DNA from: Sphingomonas pokkalii
Lineage (GTDB): Bacteria; Pseudomonadota; Alphaproteobacteria; Sphingomonadales; Sphingomonadaceae
DNA: 64,000 nt
Assembly: GCF_003096275.1 (NCBI RefSeq)
Contig: NZ_QENQ01000001.1
Span: forward strand, 3,429,763-3,493,762
Direction: 5' to 3'
The notes below the pieces were generated by a model. It searched no databases. It was not told the DNA's origin and saw nothing but the letters and a program-made list of their open reading frames with translations. The number at the start of each line of letters is the position of its first letter. Position 1 is the stretch's first letter. Shown here piece after piece: positions 1-7,782 of the stretch. A program made the position numbers and the translations under genes.

Positions 1-566
1 TTGGCAAGAACATTGTCGCCGGAAACCCCGCGCTGGCGGAAGCCGCGGCCGTCGGTGCCCCAGATGGTGCGGACGTTCCAGGCATAGACGACGTCCAGCT
101 TCACGCCCTTCCGCGGCACGATCTCGGTCCGTACCGCGTCATAGGTCTGGCCGTTGTTGCGGAAGCCGGCGGCGCCGACGAACCGTTCGTCGTCCAGCGC
201 GATGCGCTGGCGCCCGGCGGTGACGGTGAACGGCTGCGAGCGATAGCGGATCTGTGCGCGGTAGATCGCCGCATTCTCCGGATCGCCGATCACCGGGCGA
301 TCGGCCACCCCGTGCAGCCCGTCATAATATTTGTCGACGACCGCCAGATTGCCCTGTGCCTCGCCCAGGATCGACCAGGCGCCGCGCGTGGCTTCCACGC
401 CGCCGCGCAGCCGGATCGTCACCGCGTCCGAGGCGGCGGCAATGCCGTCCTGATCGACATGCTCGTAGCGCGTGCGCCCCTCGATCAGTGGCTTGATGCT
501 GATGTCTTGCGCACATGCCGGGCCCGTAGCTGCAAGCGTAGCCGCCGTAACGATCCAGAATCGCAT
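1..566 (-). CDS. Alginate-export-family outer membrane porin, 3' part missing
   Basis: The gene runs off the left edge, so only the first 188 codons are present. The start ATG at 566 follows a good ribosome site (AAAGGGAA). The product opens with a short signal peptide ending near ACAQD (about residue 20). Then come repeated beta-strand-like stretches, e.g. IKPLIEGRTRYEHVDQ, with the GRQRIALDDERFVG motif typical of the alginate-export porin family (Alginate_exp). It is expected to sit in the outer membrane as a barrel. It starts 64 bases after narK on the same strand, so it is probably co-transcribed with it and under the same ANTAR leader. Family members often accompany nitrite/nitrate assimilation genes, and passage of nitrate or nitrite is an inference from that context only. 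The family call is fairly secure; the substrate is not. Confidence 0.75.
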   Translation of the reverse strand, partial: MRFWIVTAATLAATGPACAQDISIKPLIEGRTRYEHVDQDGIAAASDAVTIRLRGGVEATRGAWSILGEAQGNLAVVDKYYDGLHGVADRPVIGDPENAAIYRAQIRYRSQPFTVTAGRQRIALDDERFVGAAGFRNNGQTYDAVRTEIVPRKGVKLDVVYAWNVRTIWGTDGRGFRQRGVSGDNVLA

Positions 567-630
567 CCATTTCCCTTTGATTGCAACGCAGCAGCGCTAC
601 GCACTGATAGGCCGCCGTTCCAGTTACCAA

Positions 631-1878
631 TTATATCCGGGCGCCGGTGCTCCAGGTGGCACGCCACGTCATTTTCACGAAATTCAGGCCCGCCAGCGCC
701 GCCATCGCCAGTGCTGCGAAGATCAGGAAACCGGGGGCGAAGCTGCCGGCAAGCTGCTTGGCCAGGCCCAGCGAGGATGCCAGGTAGAAGCCGCCGACGC
801 CCCCGGCCATGCCGACCAGCCCCGTCATCACCCCGATTTCCGCCTGGAAGCGCTGCGGGACCAACTGGAACACCGATCCGTTGCCGGTGCCGAGTGCCAG
901 CATCGCCACCACGAAGCAGCCAAGGGCGGCGGGCAGCGTCGGCGCGACGCTCACGCCCGCGAGCGCCGCCGCCGCCACCAGGAACACGCCGGTCAGCGCC
1001 TTCACGCCGCCGATCCGGTCGGCAAGCGCCCCGCCCAGCGGGCGGACGAGCGATCCGGCGAACACGCATCCCGCCGTGCAATAGCCGGCGATGATCGTGC
1101 TGAGCCCGAATTGATCGGTGAAATAGATTGGCAGCGAGGCCGCCAGCCCGACGAACCCGCCGAAGGTGACGGCATAGAATCCCATCAACCACCAGGCATC
1201 GGCCGATTTGAGCGGGTGCAGATATTCGAGCCAGCTTTTAGGGGCGGGCGCATTCGGCGCATCCTTGGCCATCGCCAAGTACAGCACGAACACGATGCCG
1301 AGCGGAATGCAGGCCAGCCCGAGCACCGCGTTCCAGCCGAACAGCCTGGCCAGCGCCGGCGCGAACAGCGCGGCGAGCACCGTGCCCGAATTGCCCATGC
1401 CTGCCAGCCCCATCGCCTTGCCCTGGTGCTCGGGCGGATACCAGCGGCTGGCGAGCGGCAGGGCGATCGCGAAGCTGGCGCCGGCAAAGCCCAGGATCAC
1501 GCCGAGCGCCAGCGTGCCGCCGAAGCTGTTCACGCCGAGCAGCCAGGCGGAGAGGAGTCCGCCGATCACGATCATCTGGCTGATCGCGCCCGAACGCTTC
1601 GGCCCGATGCGATCGACCAGCAGCCCGTTGACGACGCGCAGAAACGCGCCCGCCAGCGTCGGCGTCGCCACCATCAGGCCCTTTTGCGCGGCGGTGAGGT
1701 GCAGGGTCTTCGCAATGTCTGGCGCCAGCGGGCCGAGCAGCACCCAGACCATGAAGGCCAGATCGAAATAGAGAAAGGCGGCGACGAGCGTGGGCCAGTG
1801 CCCGCTGCGCCAGAAACCGTCGTCTTTTGCCATGGTGGTGGATGGGTCCACGCGTCGATCCAGAAATGCCGTTGCCAT
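631..1878 (-). CDS. narK: Nitrate/nitrite transporter, NarK/NasA (NNP) type MFS
   Basis: A 415-residue major facilitator with about 12 hydrophobic segments. Both nitrate-signature motifs of the NNP family are readable: GLAGMGNSGT near residues 157-166 and GTGNGSVFQLVPQRF near 330-344. A conserved arginine (AFLRVVNG, about residue 81) sits where nitrate-binding Arg occurs in NarK. A longer frame begins at 1941, but it would start inside a terminator hairpin. ATG at 1878 follows GGGGAC at normal spacing and is preferred. The gene is preceded by an ANTAR two-hexaloop leader and terminator, so NasT-controlled antitermination in response to nitrate is expected. With the porin downstream it forms a nitrate/nitrite uptake unit; reductase genes may lie beyond the left edge. 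Confidence 0.9.
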   Translation of the reverse strand: MATAFLDRRVDPSTTMAKDDGFWRSGHWPTLVAAFLYFDLAFMVWVLLGPLAPDIAKTLHLTAAQKGLMVATPTLAGAFLRVVNGLLVDRIGPKRSGAISQMIVIGGLLSAWLLGVNSFGGTLALGVILGFAGASFAIALPLASRWYPPEHQGKAMGLAGMGNSGTVLAALFAPALARLFGWNAVLGLACIPLGIVFVLYLAMAKDAPNAPAPKSWLEYLHPLKSADAWWLMGFYAVTFGGFVGLAASLPIYFTDQFGLSTIIAGYCTAGCVFAGSLVRPLGGALADRIGGVKALTGVFLVAAAALAGVSVAPTLPAALGCFVVAMLALGTGNGSVFQLVPQRFQAEIGVMTGLVGMAGGVGGFYLASSLGLAKQLAGSFAPGFLIFAALAMAALAGLNFVKMTWRATWSTGARI

Positions 1879-1913
1879 GATGACGTCCCCAATGCCGATC
1901 TGAAAAGGACATG

Positions 1914-1968
1914 AAAAAAGCCGCTCGCCGGGCGTTCGCATGGAGGCGACGTCCGGTCAGCGGCTTTG
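1914..1968 (-). terminator. Intrinsic terminator in the narK leader (NasT-controlled attenuator)
   Basis: On the minus strand the arms AAAGCCGCT and AGCGGCTTT close a hairpin followed directly by a T6 run. It ends about 35 bases before the narK start codon, so it would stop transcription before narK. Together with the paired hexaloops just upstream it has the layout of nitrate-responsive antitermination leaders such as the Klebsiella NasR leader. Confidence 0.85.
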
Positions 1969-1988
1969 CTGCGTTCAGAGGGGGGAGG

Positions 1989-2036
1989 GAGGCCCCGGCC
2001 TTGGAGCCCCTCCCGCTGGGCGCGCTTCCTTGCGCG
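1989..2036 (-). promoter_or_regulatory. ANTAR target RNA: tandem hexaloop hairpins P1 and P2
   Basis: Read on the minus strand, two hairpins each carry a six-base loop with A at position 1 and G at position 4, the recognition rule for ANTAR proteins. P1 (2036-2021) has stem CGCGC/GCGCG and loop AAGGAA. P2 (2010-1989) has an 8-bp stem (GGGGCTCC with GGGGCCTC, including wobble pairs) and loop AAGGCC. A 10-nt linker separates them. The narK terminator follows about 20 nt downstream. The likely ligand is NasT, encoded about 3 kb upstream on the same strand. The structure is visible; binding is inferred. Confidence 0.85.
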
Positions 2037-2112
2037 ACGGGGGATCATCGCGCAGATTCTTGTTTGCTGCAAGCGCGAACTTATCCGGTCGGCGACAGCC
2101 CGGCGCGAAGAG

Positions 2113-2913
2113 TCAGGAGGTTCGGTTCGCGACGATCGTATAGATCGGCCGCGTACGGCTGCCATATTTGAACGTGTTCCAGACGATCCGCTGGTCGGCG
2201 AATCCGAGGATGGCGAGATATTCGCGCACGAGCAGCGGTGGCAGCCGGTACCAGCCGTCGTTGATACCGTTGGGCTTCAGGCCCCTTGGCATGAAACGGG
2301 GGTTGCGCCGGAACATGCTCGCCAGCCGGCCATAGGGAGAGAGTTCTGCAACGATGATGGTCTCTTTCGTCAGCGCGGCGACGTTCGTCAGCGCGAGGAA
2401 AGGATCCCGCAGGTGGAGCAGGATGCTGCCGAGCACGGAGACGTCCACCGGGCCAATCGACGACGGAATGTCATAGACGACGCCATTCACCATTTTCGCG
2501 TTGGAGCCAAAGGCCCGGTGGCAGAACCAATAGGCATTGTTGATCTTGTCGATATGCTGCCGGCGCGCCCTTCGCGTTTCATCGGCATCGCTTCCCGCGA
2601 AGGGGACGATATCCCAGTCGAACGCGTCCGACAGATCGAACGAGACGACATCTGCGCCCTGTTTTTCGATGTGAAATGTCAGGATCCCGGACGCCGCCCC
2701 GACATCGAGGACGCGCTTCTTCGCAAAATCGAAATGGCCGAGATAGCGATCCTCGATCCCGCGAAGGTCCCATTCGCCTTCGACCGTTCCATGGCCGGGA
2801 ATGTCCATCGTATGGTAGAAATAGCAGTCGTCGATCGACGGGACGTCGCGTGCCTGGGCAAAGGGTGACGCGAATCGACGATCGGTCTCGCCGGAAAAGA
2901 CATTCTCGTTCAT
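2113..2913 (-). CDS. Class I SAM-dependent methyltransferase, substrate unknown
   Basis: A 266-residue protein with a Rossmann-type methyltransferase core. Motif I reads VLDVGAASG (about residues 68-76), followed by the acidic strand VVSFDLSDAFDWD. A later segment, VSVLGSILLHLRDPF, resembles the post-motif region of tRNA-wobble or small-molecule methyltransferases. There is no signal peptide or membrane segment, so it should be cytosolic. It lies between nasS and the narK leader, in the same direction as both. It may therefore be read with nasTS, but a 490-bp gap full of repeats separates it from nasS. Nothing in the sequence links it to nitrate use. The enzyme class is clear; the substrate cannot be named. 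Confidence 0.75.
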   Translation of the reverse strand: MNENVFSGETDRRFASPFAQARDVPSIDDCYFYHTMDIPGHGTVEGEWDLRGIEDRYLGHFDFAKKRVLDVGAASGILTFHIEKQGADVVSFDLSDAFDWDIVPFAGSDADETRRARRQHIDKINNAYWFCHRAFGSNAKMVNGVVYDIPSSIGPVDVSVLGSILLHLRDPFLALTNVAALTKETIIVAELSPYGRLASMFRRNPRFMPRGLKPNGINDGWYRLPPLLVREYLAILGFADQRIVWNTFKYGSRTRPIYTIVANRTS

Positions 2914-3401
2914 TTACATATCCAACGCCTGGGAAACCGGCGCTTCCGATAGGCGGAAATGCCGGATCATTCTATGATTTTATGGTTTTGGCGCGCTGGC
3001 TTCCGCGCGCTATAACTGGCGCTGACGGCGCGCCGGCATCCCATTTCGCGGGCCCCTTATACCAGGCTGCATGGATACCGACTTATCCGGTCTCTCCCCG
3101 TCATCCCGGCGAAAGCCGGGATCCATTCGCCTCTCGGCCGCAGCAAACGCCGATAGCGAGACCGCAATGGACCCCGGCTTTCGCCGGGGTGACGATGTGG
3201 AGGACGAGGATAGGGTCTTCTCCGCGCAGGGTGGTATTAGAGACCGTTTGGAAATTCGATCGGGTCGGCCTGGCGGGTCTTTTTCGCCGCCGCAGCGTCG
3301 CCAATCCTCGCCGATGCTTCCGGCATCGCCTGCGGTTGGCTTCTTGCGCGCGACAAAAAATCCCTCGCCGGCCCTCCGCCGCCGAGTTCCCAAACGGTCT
3401 C
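2914..3401. other. Gene-poor spacer holding two repeat structures
   Basis: No convincing gene lies in these 488 bases between nasS and the methyltransferase. The spacer is occupied by a pair of palindromic REP-like units (3100-3193) and an element bounded by a 13-bp inverted repeat (3239-3402). Translated frames here give the usual repeat peptides (SRRKPGSI, MDPGFRR), which are repeat translations, not proteins. Confidence 0.7.
3100..3193. repeat. REP-like doublet, two hairpins in inverted orientation
   Basis: The unit at 3100-3127 has a core CCCGGCGAAAGCCGGG followed by ATCCATT. The unit at 3166-3193 is its inverted copy, AATGGA then CCCCGGCTTTCGCCGGGG then TGAC. The pair is separated by about 38 bases. 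The same design with slightly different bases recurs at 55728-55823. Such doublets are typical of sphingomonad intergenic REP/BIME elements. Confidence 0.75.
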
Positions 3402-3402
3402 T
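3239..3402. repeat. 164-bp element bounded by 13-bp perfect inverted repeats
   Basis: AGAGACCGTTTGG (3239-3251) is matched by its exact complement at 3390-3402. Flanking bases extend the match imperfectly (TTAG outside one arm, CTTAT outside the other). The right arm touches the nasS stop codon. The interior is GC-rich with short T runs and has no plausible ORF. It could be a small non-autonomous mobile element or a long-range RNA hairpin in the nasS 3' region; the sequence alone does not decide. Confidence 0.5.
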
Positions 3403-4616
3403 TATCGCGCCGATGGGCCGAACCCCGCTAGATATTCCGCCAGGCATTCGGGATCGAACACCCGGCCGTCGAAGAAGCGATCCGGCCCCAGCGTCAGCGC
3501 GGCCCGGTGTGCGCCGACCCCGGTGGGCGCCGCCACCGCGCCTTCCAGCTTCATGCTCGCGCCCGGCATCGGTTCGCCGCTGCCGCCAAGCGCACGGCGA
3601 TAGACGTCCGGGCGAAACACCGCCCCGGCCGCCGCTTCCGCCTCGGCGCTCGGCTCCGCCTGGCGCCAGCGGACCAGCTGGGAATAGATCCACAGCGCCT
3701 GGCTGCGCCATGGGAAGGCCGTCGCCTCGCGGTGAAACAGCAGGAAATCCGGCTCGTCGATCGCCGGTGCGCCATGCCGGGCGAGCAGGGTACCCGACAG
3801 CCCCGCTTCGATCAGGTCGGCCGGTTCGCCGACATAGGCCGGGCGTGCAAGCAGCGCTGCCAGCGCGCCGCGGTTGGCCGGATCGTCGCACCAGCGTGCC
3901 GCCTGTGCCAGCGCCAGCAGCAGCCGGTCGACCGTATCGGCATTCGCCTCCATCCAATCGGTGCGCAGCGCCAGCACCTTTTCGACCCCGCGTTGCCAGA
4001 TGCGCGCGCCGATCGCCACCGCCTCGGCGAGGCCGTGGGCGATCGCGGCGGCCGGCCAGGGATCGCCGGCGATGAAACCGTCGATCTCGCCCAGCCGCAT
4101 CGCCTCCACCGTCAGCGACGGCGGCAGCACCCGCAGCACCACATCACGGTCGGGATCGATGCCGGCGCTGCCCAGCCAGTAGCGCAGCATCAGCGCATGG
4201 CCCGAAAAGCGGTGGACGATGCCGATCACCGGCTTGCGGCGGAACAGCCCGATCGCCGTCGCGAAATCATGGCTCGTGCCCAGCGGATCGGCGAGGCGCG
4301 CGGGCAGGTCTGGCTCCAGCGCTGCGGCGAATTCCCCCGACATCACCAGCATGTTGCCGTTGCCGTTGAGCTTGAACGGCGCCGACAGCGCCGCCGGCTG
4401 CTGGCTGAGCCCCAGCGTTACCGCCACCGCGAGCGGCGCCAGCATCTGCGCCGCCTGGACCTGGCCATAGACCAGCCGGTCGCGCAGGGTTGCCCAGCTG
4501 GTAGTGCGCACCAGCTCCAGATCGATGCCGTTCGCCGCGGCGAAGCCCTGCTCGCGCGCGGCGACCAGGACGGCGCTGTCGGTGAGCGGCAGGAAGGCGG
4601 CGCGAACCAGGATCAT
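3402..4616 (-). CDS. nasS: NasS-type nitrate/nitrite sensor (NrtA/CmpA-like)
   Basis: A 404-residue periplasmic-binding-protein-like fold of the NrtA/CmpA family. It begins directly with the first strand (MILVRAAFLPLTDSAVLV) and lacks any signal peptide. Conserved segments include the GIDLEL and LPPSLTVEAMRLGEIDGF regions. A cytosolic NrtA homologue beside an ANTAR regulator is the signature of NasS. NasS holds NasT inactive until it binds nitrate or nitrite. The start ATG overlaps the nasT stop (ATGA at 4613-4616), so the two are translationally coupled and probably made in fixed ratio. Cytosolic location and pairing make this a sensor rather than the solute-binding subunit of a transporter; no ABC transporter genes are nearby. 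Confidence 0.88.
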   Translation of the reverse strand: MILVRAAFLPLTDSAVLVAAREQGFAAANGIDLELVRTTSWATLRDRLVYGQVQAAQMLAPLAVAVTLGLSQQPAALSAPFKLNGNGNMLVMSGEFAAALEPDLPARLADPLGTSHDFATAIGLFRRKPVIGIVHRFSGHALMLRYWLGSAGIDPDRDVVLRVLPPSLTVEAMRLGEIDGFIAGDPWPAAAIAHGLAEAVAIGARIWQRGVEKVLALRTDWMEANADTVDRLLLALAQAARWCDDPANRGALAALLARPAYVGEPADLIEAGLSGTLLARHGAPAIDEPDFLLFHREATAFPWRSQALWIYSQLVRWRQAEPSAEAEAAAGAVFRPDVYRRALGGSGEPMPGASMKLEGAVAAPTGVGAHRAALTLGPDRFFDGRVFDPECLAEYLAGFGPSAR

Positions 4617-5197
4617 GCCGCACCCCCGCCGAGCAGGCTGCTCGCGGTGATCAGCGCCTCGGCGACATCGACCAGCCGGCGGCCCTGGTTCATCGCCGTC
4701 GTGCGCAGCAGCGCATAGGCATCGGGTTCGTTCAATCCGCGCTGCGCCATCAATATTGCCTTCGCCTTGTCGATCGTCTTGCGGTTGGCGAGCGCGGTGC
4801 GGGCCTCGTCCAGTTCGGTCTGCATCCGCGAAAAGGCGGTGAACCGCCGCACCGCAAGTTCCAGGATCGGCTTCACCCGATCCTTGCGCAGGCCATCGAC
4901 GACATAGGCGGAAACGCCCGCGTCGATCGCCGCGCCGATCATCGAATCATCGGACTGGTCGACGAACATCGCGATCGGCTTGGCCAGCGCGCGGCTGACC
5001 AGCAGCATCTCTTCCAGCGTGTCGCGGCTGGGGCTGCCCAGGTCCATCAGCACGACATCGGGTGCCATCCGCTCGATCCGCGCGACGAAGGCGCCGCGCG
5101 GTGGCACGAAATGGATATCGTCATAGCCTGCCTCGCGCAGGCCCTCTTCGAGAACCGACGCCCGCGCCCCGCTGTCATCGACAATGACGATCCGCAC
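4613..5197 (-). CDS. nasT: NasT, ANTAR-domain transcription antiterminator
   Basis: A 194-residue two-domain regulator. The N-terminal receiver-like domain (IVIVDDSG, then VVLMDLGSPS with Asp near 52) is followed by a coiled linker (MQTELDEARTAL). The C-terminal ANTAR domain contains TIDKAKAILMAQRGLNEPDA and ends near residue 190. ANTAR domains bind paired hexaloop hairpins and block termination; exactly such a leader precedes narK at 1989-2036. A longer frame begins at 5236, but GTG at 5197 with AAAGG seven bases upstream gives the normal MRIVIVDD start. It is coupled to nasS by ATGA. In the NasS-NasT pair, nitrate frees NasT; that mechanism comes from known systems and is not shown here. 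Confidence 0.9.
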   Translation of the reverse strand: MRIVIVDDSGARASVLEEGLREAGYDDIHFVPPRGAFVARIERMAPDVVLMDLGSPSRDTLEEMLLVSRALAKPIAMFVDQSDDSMIGAAIDAGVSAYVVDGLRKDRVKPILELAVRRFTAFSRMQTELDEARTALANRKTIDKAKAILMAQRGLNEPDAYALLRTTAMNQGRRLVDVAEALITASSLLGGGAA

Positions 5198-5264
5198 TTC
5201 AGCGCCTTTCGCAGTTGCGAGAGGAACTGGCAGCAAAGCACGAGCGCGTCAAATCGGCGGCGGG

Positions 5265-5657
5265 CTACGCCTTCGCGCTCAACCGATCGAGGATCGGGCA
5301 GTCGGGGCGATCATCGCCCTGGCACCGTTCCGCCAGATCCAGCAGGGTGGCGCGCATGTCTTCCAGGATGCGCGCCTTGCGGCCGAGTTCATCGGCGCGC
5401 GCCAGGGCCAGTGCCTTGACGTCGGCGCTCGATCGGCCGCGATCCTGCCACAGGCCGAGCAGGGCGCGAATCTCGTCGATCGGAAAGCCGAGATCGCGGG
5501 CATGGGCGACAAAGCGCAGCCGGGCGACATCCGCTTCGGCATAGTCGCGATAGCCGCTGTCGCGGCGGGGCGGCTCCGGGATCAGCCCGATCTTCTCATA
5601 GTGGCGGATCATCCGTTGCGAGACGCCGCTGGCCGTGGATGCCTGGCCGATATTCAA
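5265..5657 (-). CDS. cueR: MerR-family copper-responsive regulator, CueR-like
   Basis: A 130-residue MerR protein. The N-terminal winged helix reads NIGQASTASGVSQRMIRHYEKIGLIP, with the RDSGYRDY wing at about residues 33-40. A long dimerisation helix follows. The C-terminal metal loop carries two cysteines, in CQGDDRPDC (about residues 112-120), as in CueR/HmrR copper sensors. The start is TTG at 5657, inside the TTTGA that ends the upstream ATPase remnant, with GGAG six bases before it. Translation therefore looks coupled to the remnant. The likely target is the divergent multicopper oxidase promoter, which has a MerR-type 19-bp spacer. Family and metal class are well supported; copper over silver or gold is by family and context. 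Confidence 0.85.
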   Translation of the reverse strand: MNIGQASTASGVSQRMIRHYEKIGLIPEPPRRDSGYRDYAEADVARLRFVAHARDLGFPIDEIRALLGLWQDRGRSSADVKALALARADELGRKARILEDMRATLLDLAERCQGDDRPDCPILDRLSAKA

Positions 5658-5935
5658 AGCTTCGCTCCATTCAGTCTGAGTGCGTTGGTGACCATCGCGA
5701 AGGAGGATAGCGCCATCGCCGCGCCGGCGACCATCGGCGATAGCAGGATGCCGGCAACCGGGTACAGCACGCCCGCCGCTATCGGCACGCCGATGCCGTT
5801 GAAGCAGAAGGAAAACCACAGGTTCTGCCGGATGTTGCGCATGGTCGCACGGGCCAGCCGCCGGGCGCGCACCAGCGCGGGGGCATCGTTGATGCCGTCG
5901 CCCGCCGCCGCAACAGCCCTGATGCTCGTTTCCAC
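5654..5935 (-). pseudogene. Remnant of a CopA-type copper P-type ATPase
   Basis: An open frame of 93 codons encodes only the C-terminal end of a P1B-type ATPase: GDGINDAPAL (the hinge motif), then ATMRNIRQNL and the last two membrane helices (FNGIGVPIAAGVLYPV, LLSPMVAGAAMALSSFAMV). Everything upstream of the hinge is missing, with an in-frame stop just before the GTG at 5935. In addition, roughly 35 residues normally found between GDGINDAPAL and the RATMRNIRQN helix are absent, so there is an internal deletion too. The metal-binding, phosphorylation (DKTGT) and nucleotide domains are lost, so no pump activity is possible. The frame still ends in the cueR start, suggesting it now survives mainly as the 5' part of the cueR message. 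Confidence 0.8.
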
Positions 5936-5977
5936 TCGTCATCGCATGCCTCCAAGGCGGGCGGATATGGGGACTGG

Positions 5978-6040
5978 CATCATGTCAGGGTCGAGGCCGA
6001 AAACATGGCTTGACCCTGACATGATGTTAAACCCTAGAGC
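5978..6040 (+). promoter_or_regulatory. MerR-type copper promoter with a 15-bp perfect inverted repeat
   Basis: TTGACC (6010-6015) and TAGAGC (6035-6040) are separated by 19 bp, the overlong spacer typical of MerR/CueR-activated promoters. The multicopper oxidase starts at 6070. GACCCTGACATGATG (6012-6026) is an exact inverted copy of 5978-5992, so the minus strand carries the same box facing the ATPase-remnant/cueR side. This suggests divergent control by CueR. Confidence 0.6.
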
Positions 6041-6069
6041 CGTGGCAACGAGCCGAAAGACCAGAGGGC

Positions 6070-7782
6070 ATGATCGCTTCCATCGACCGTCGAGCTTTTC
6101 TGCGCGGTGCCACGCTTGGCAGTGGCGGCCTTGCGCTGGCCGGCGCGCTGCCGGCCTGGGCGCTGCCGGGCTCCGCCGGCATTGCCGAGGGGTTGCCGGT
6201 GCTTTCGGGAGAAGACATTACCCTGCGCATCGCCCGCACGACGATGCGGATCGATGGCCGGCCGATGCACGCGGTTGCGGTGAACGGCACGGTGCCGGCG
6301 CCGCTGATCCGCTTGCGCGAGGGGCAGCAGGTTCGGCTGCGGGTGATGAACGAACTCGACGAGGAGTCCTCGATCCACTGGCACGGGCTGTTGCTGCCGT
6401 TCCAGATGGACGGGGTGCCGGGCGTCTCCTTCCCCGGCATCGCGCCGCGCGCTACCTTCACCTATGCCTTTCCGATCGTGCAGGCGGGTACCTATTGGTA
6501 TCACAGCCATTCGGGGTTCCAGGAGCAGGATGGGCTGTACGGCCCGATCGTGATCGATCCCGCCGGAGCCGATCCGGTGCTGTCCGATCGCGAGCATGTC
6601 ATCGTGCTTTCCGATCACAGCCGACTTTCCGGGCGTGCGATCTTCACGCGGCTCAAGCAGCAGCCGGGCTATTTCAACCGCCAGCGGCAGACGCTGGCCG
6701 GCTTGCTGGCGGGCCAGGACCAGCGTGCCGGCGATCGGCGCAAATGGGGGGCGATGCGGATGGATCCCACCGACATCGCCGACGTGACCGGCGCCACCTA
6801 TCGCTATCTCGTCAACGGTCACGGCCCGCAGGACAACTGGACGGCGCTGTTCCGGCCCGGCGAACGGGTACGGCTGCGCATCATCAACGCCTCGGCGATG
6901 ACCACCTTCAACCTGCGCATCCCCGGCCTGCCGATGACGGTGGTGCAGGCCGATGGCTTGAATGTGCGGCCGGTGGAGGTGGACGAGTTCCAGTTCGGCC
7001 CGGCCGAAACCTATGACGTTATCGTCGTGCCGCGCGAAGACCGCGCCTATACGCTGGTGGGCGAGAGCGTCGATCGTTCGGGTATGGCCCGCGCGACGCT
7101 GGCGCCCCGGCCCGGCATGTCCGCGGCGGTGCCGCCGCTGCGCCGCCGCCCGATCGCGACGATGACGGACATGGGCATGGGCGGGATGGACCATGGCGCG
7201 ATGGACCATGGTGCCATGGCGGGGATGGATCACGCGATGCGCGCCTTTTCCAACGCGCCGACGGTGCGGAAGGGGCCGGGGGTCCAGACCATCGCTCCCA
7301 TGCCGATCGATCGCACCGGCGCGCCGGGGCAGGGGCTGGATGATGCCGGACACCGGGTGCTCACCTATCGCGACCTGGTGGCGCTGGAGCCCAACCCCGA
7401 TGCGCGCGCGCCGTCGCGCCAGCTGGAGATCCATCTGACCGGCAACATGGAACGGTACATGTGGGCCTTCGATGGCGAGAAACTGTCGGAGGTGACCGCC
7501 CCGATCCCGTTCCGCGCCGGCGAGCGCGTGCGGGTGACGCTGGTCAACGACACGATGATGGGCCATCCCATCCATCTCCACGGCCATTTCTTCGAGCTGG
7601 TGACGGGGCATGGCGCCCATAGCCCGCGCAAGCACACCGTGTTGGTGCAGCCTGGCGGCAAGGTCAGCTGGGACGTGACCGCCAACGAAGGCGATTGGGC
7701 GTTCCACTGCCACATGCTCTACCACATGGCCGCCGGGATGATGCAGGTCGTGCAGGTTCGCGGCGGGGCAGACGCGGCATGA
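6070..7782 (+). CDS. copA: Periplasmic multicopper oxidase, copper resistance CopA/PcoA type
   Basis: A 570-residue three-cupredoxin oxidase with a Tat signal (DRRAFLRG, then hydrophobic residues to about 35). Copper ligands are visible: HWHG (103-106), HSH (145-147), HPIHLHGH (499-506) and the type 1/type 3 motif HCH (546-548) followed by LYHMAAGM. A Met/His-rich insert, MGMGGMDHGAMDHGAMAGMDHAM, lies near residues 370-390 and resembles the copper-binding insert of PcoA/CopA. It should oxidise Cu(I) and bind copper in the periplasm. Its stop overlaps the copB start (ATGA). It is read from a promoter with a MerR-type 19-bp spacer and is divergent from cueR. This CopA is unrelated to the P-type ATPase of the same symbol. 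Confidence 0.93.
   Translation: MIASIDRRAFLRGATLGSGGLALAGALPAWALPGSAGIAEGLPVLSGEDITLRIARTTMRIDGRPMHAVAVNGTVPAPLIRLREGQQVRLRVMNELDEESSIHWHGLLLPFQMDGVPGVSFPGIAPRATFTYAFPIVQAGTYWYHSHSGFQEQDGLYGPIVIDPAGADPVLSDREHVIVLSDHSRLSGRAIFTRLKQQPGYFNRQRQTLAGLLAGQDQRAGDRRKWGAMRMDPTDIADVTGATYRYLVNGHGPQDNWTALFRPGERVRLRIINASAMTTFNLRIPGLPMTVVQADGLNVRPVEVDEFQFGPAETYDVIVVPREDRAYTLVGESVDRSGMARATLAPRPGMSAAVPPLRRRPIATMTDMGMGGMDHGAMDHGAMAGMDHAMRAFSNAPTVRKGPGVQTIAPMPIDRTGAPGQGLDDAGHRVLTYRDLVALEPNPDARAPSRQLEIHLTGNMERYMWAFDGEKLSEVTAPIPFRAGERVRVTLVNDTMMGHPIHLHGHFFELVTGHGAHSPRKHTVLVQPGGKVSWDVTANEGDWAFHCHMLYHMAAGMMQVVQVRGGADAA

Noticed and set aside
2037..2112. Sigma-54 promoter for narK
   Set aside because: No GG-N10-GC pair with proper surrounding bases was found in the leader upstream of the hexaloops.
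3010..3957. A 315-codon minus-strand frame in the nasS 3' region
   Set aside because: It consists of repeat translation (MDPGFRR, SPRRKPGSI) plus an out-of-frame part of nasS.
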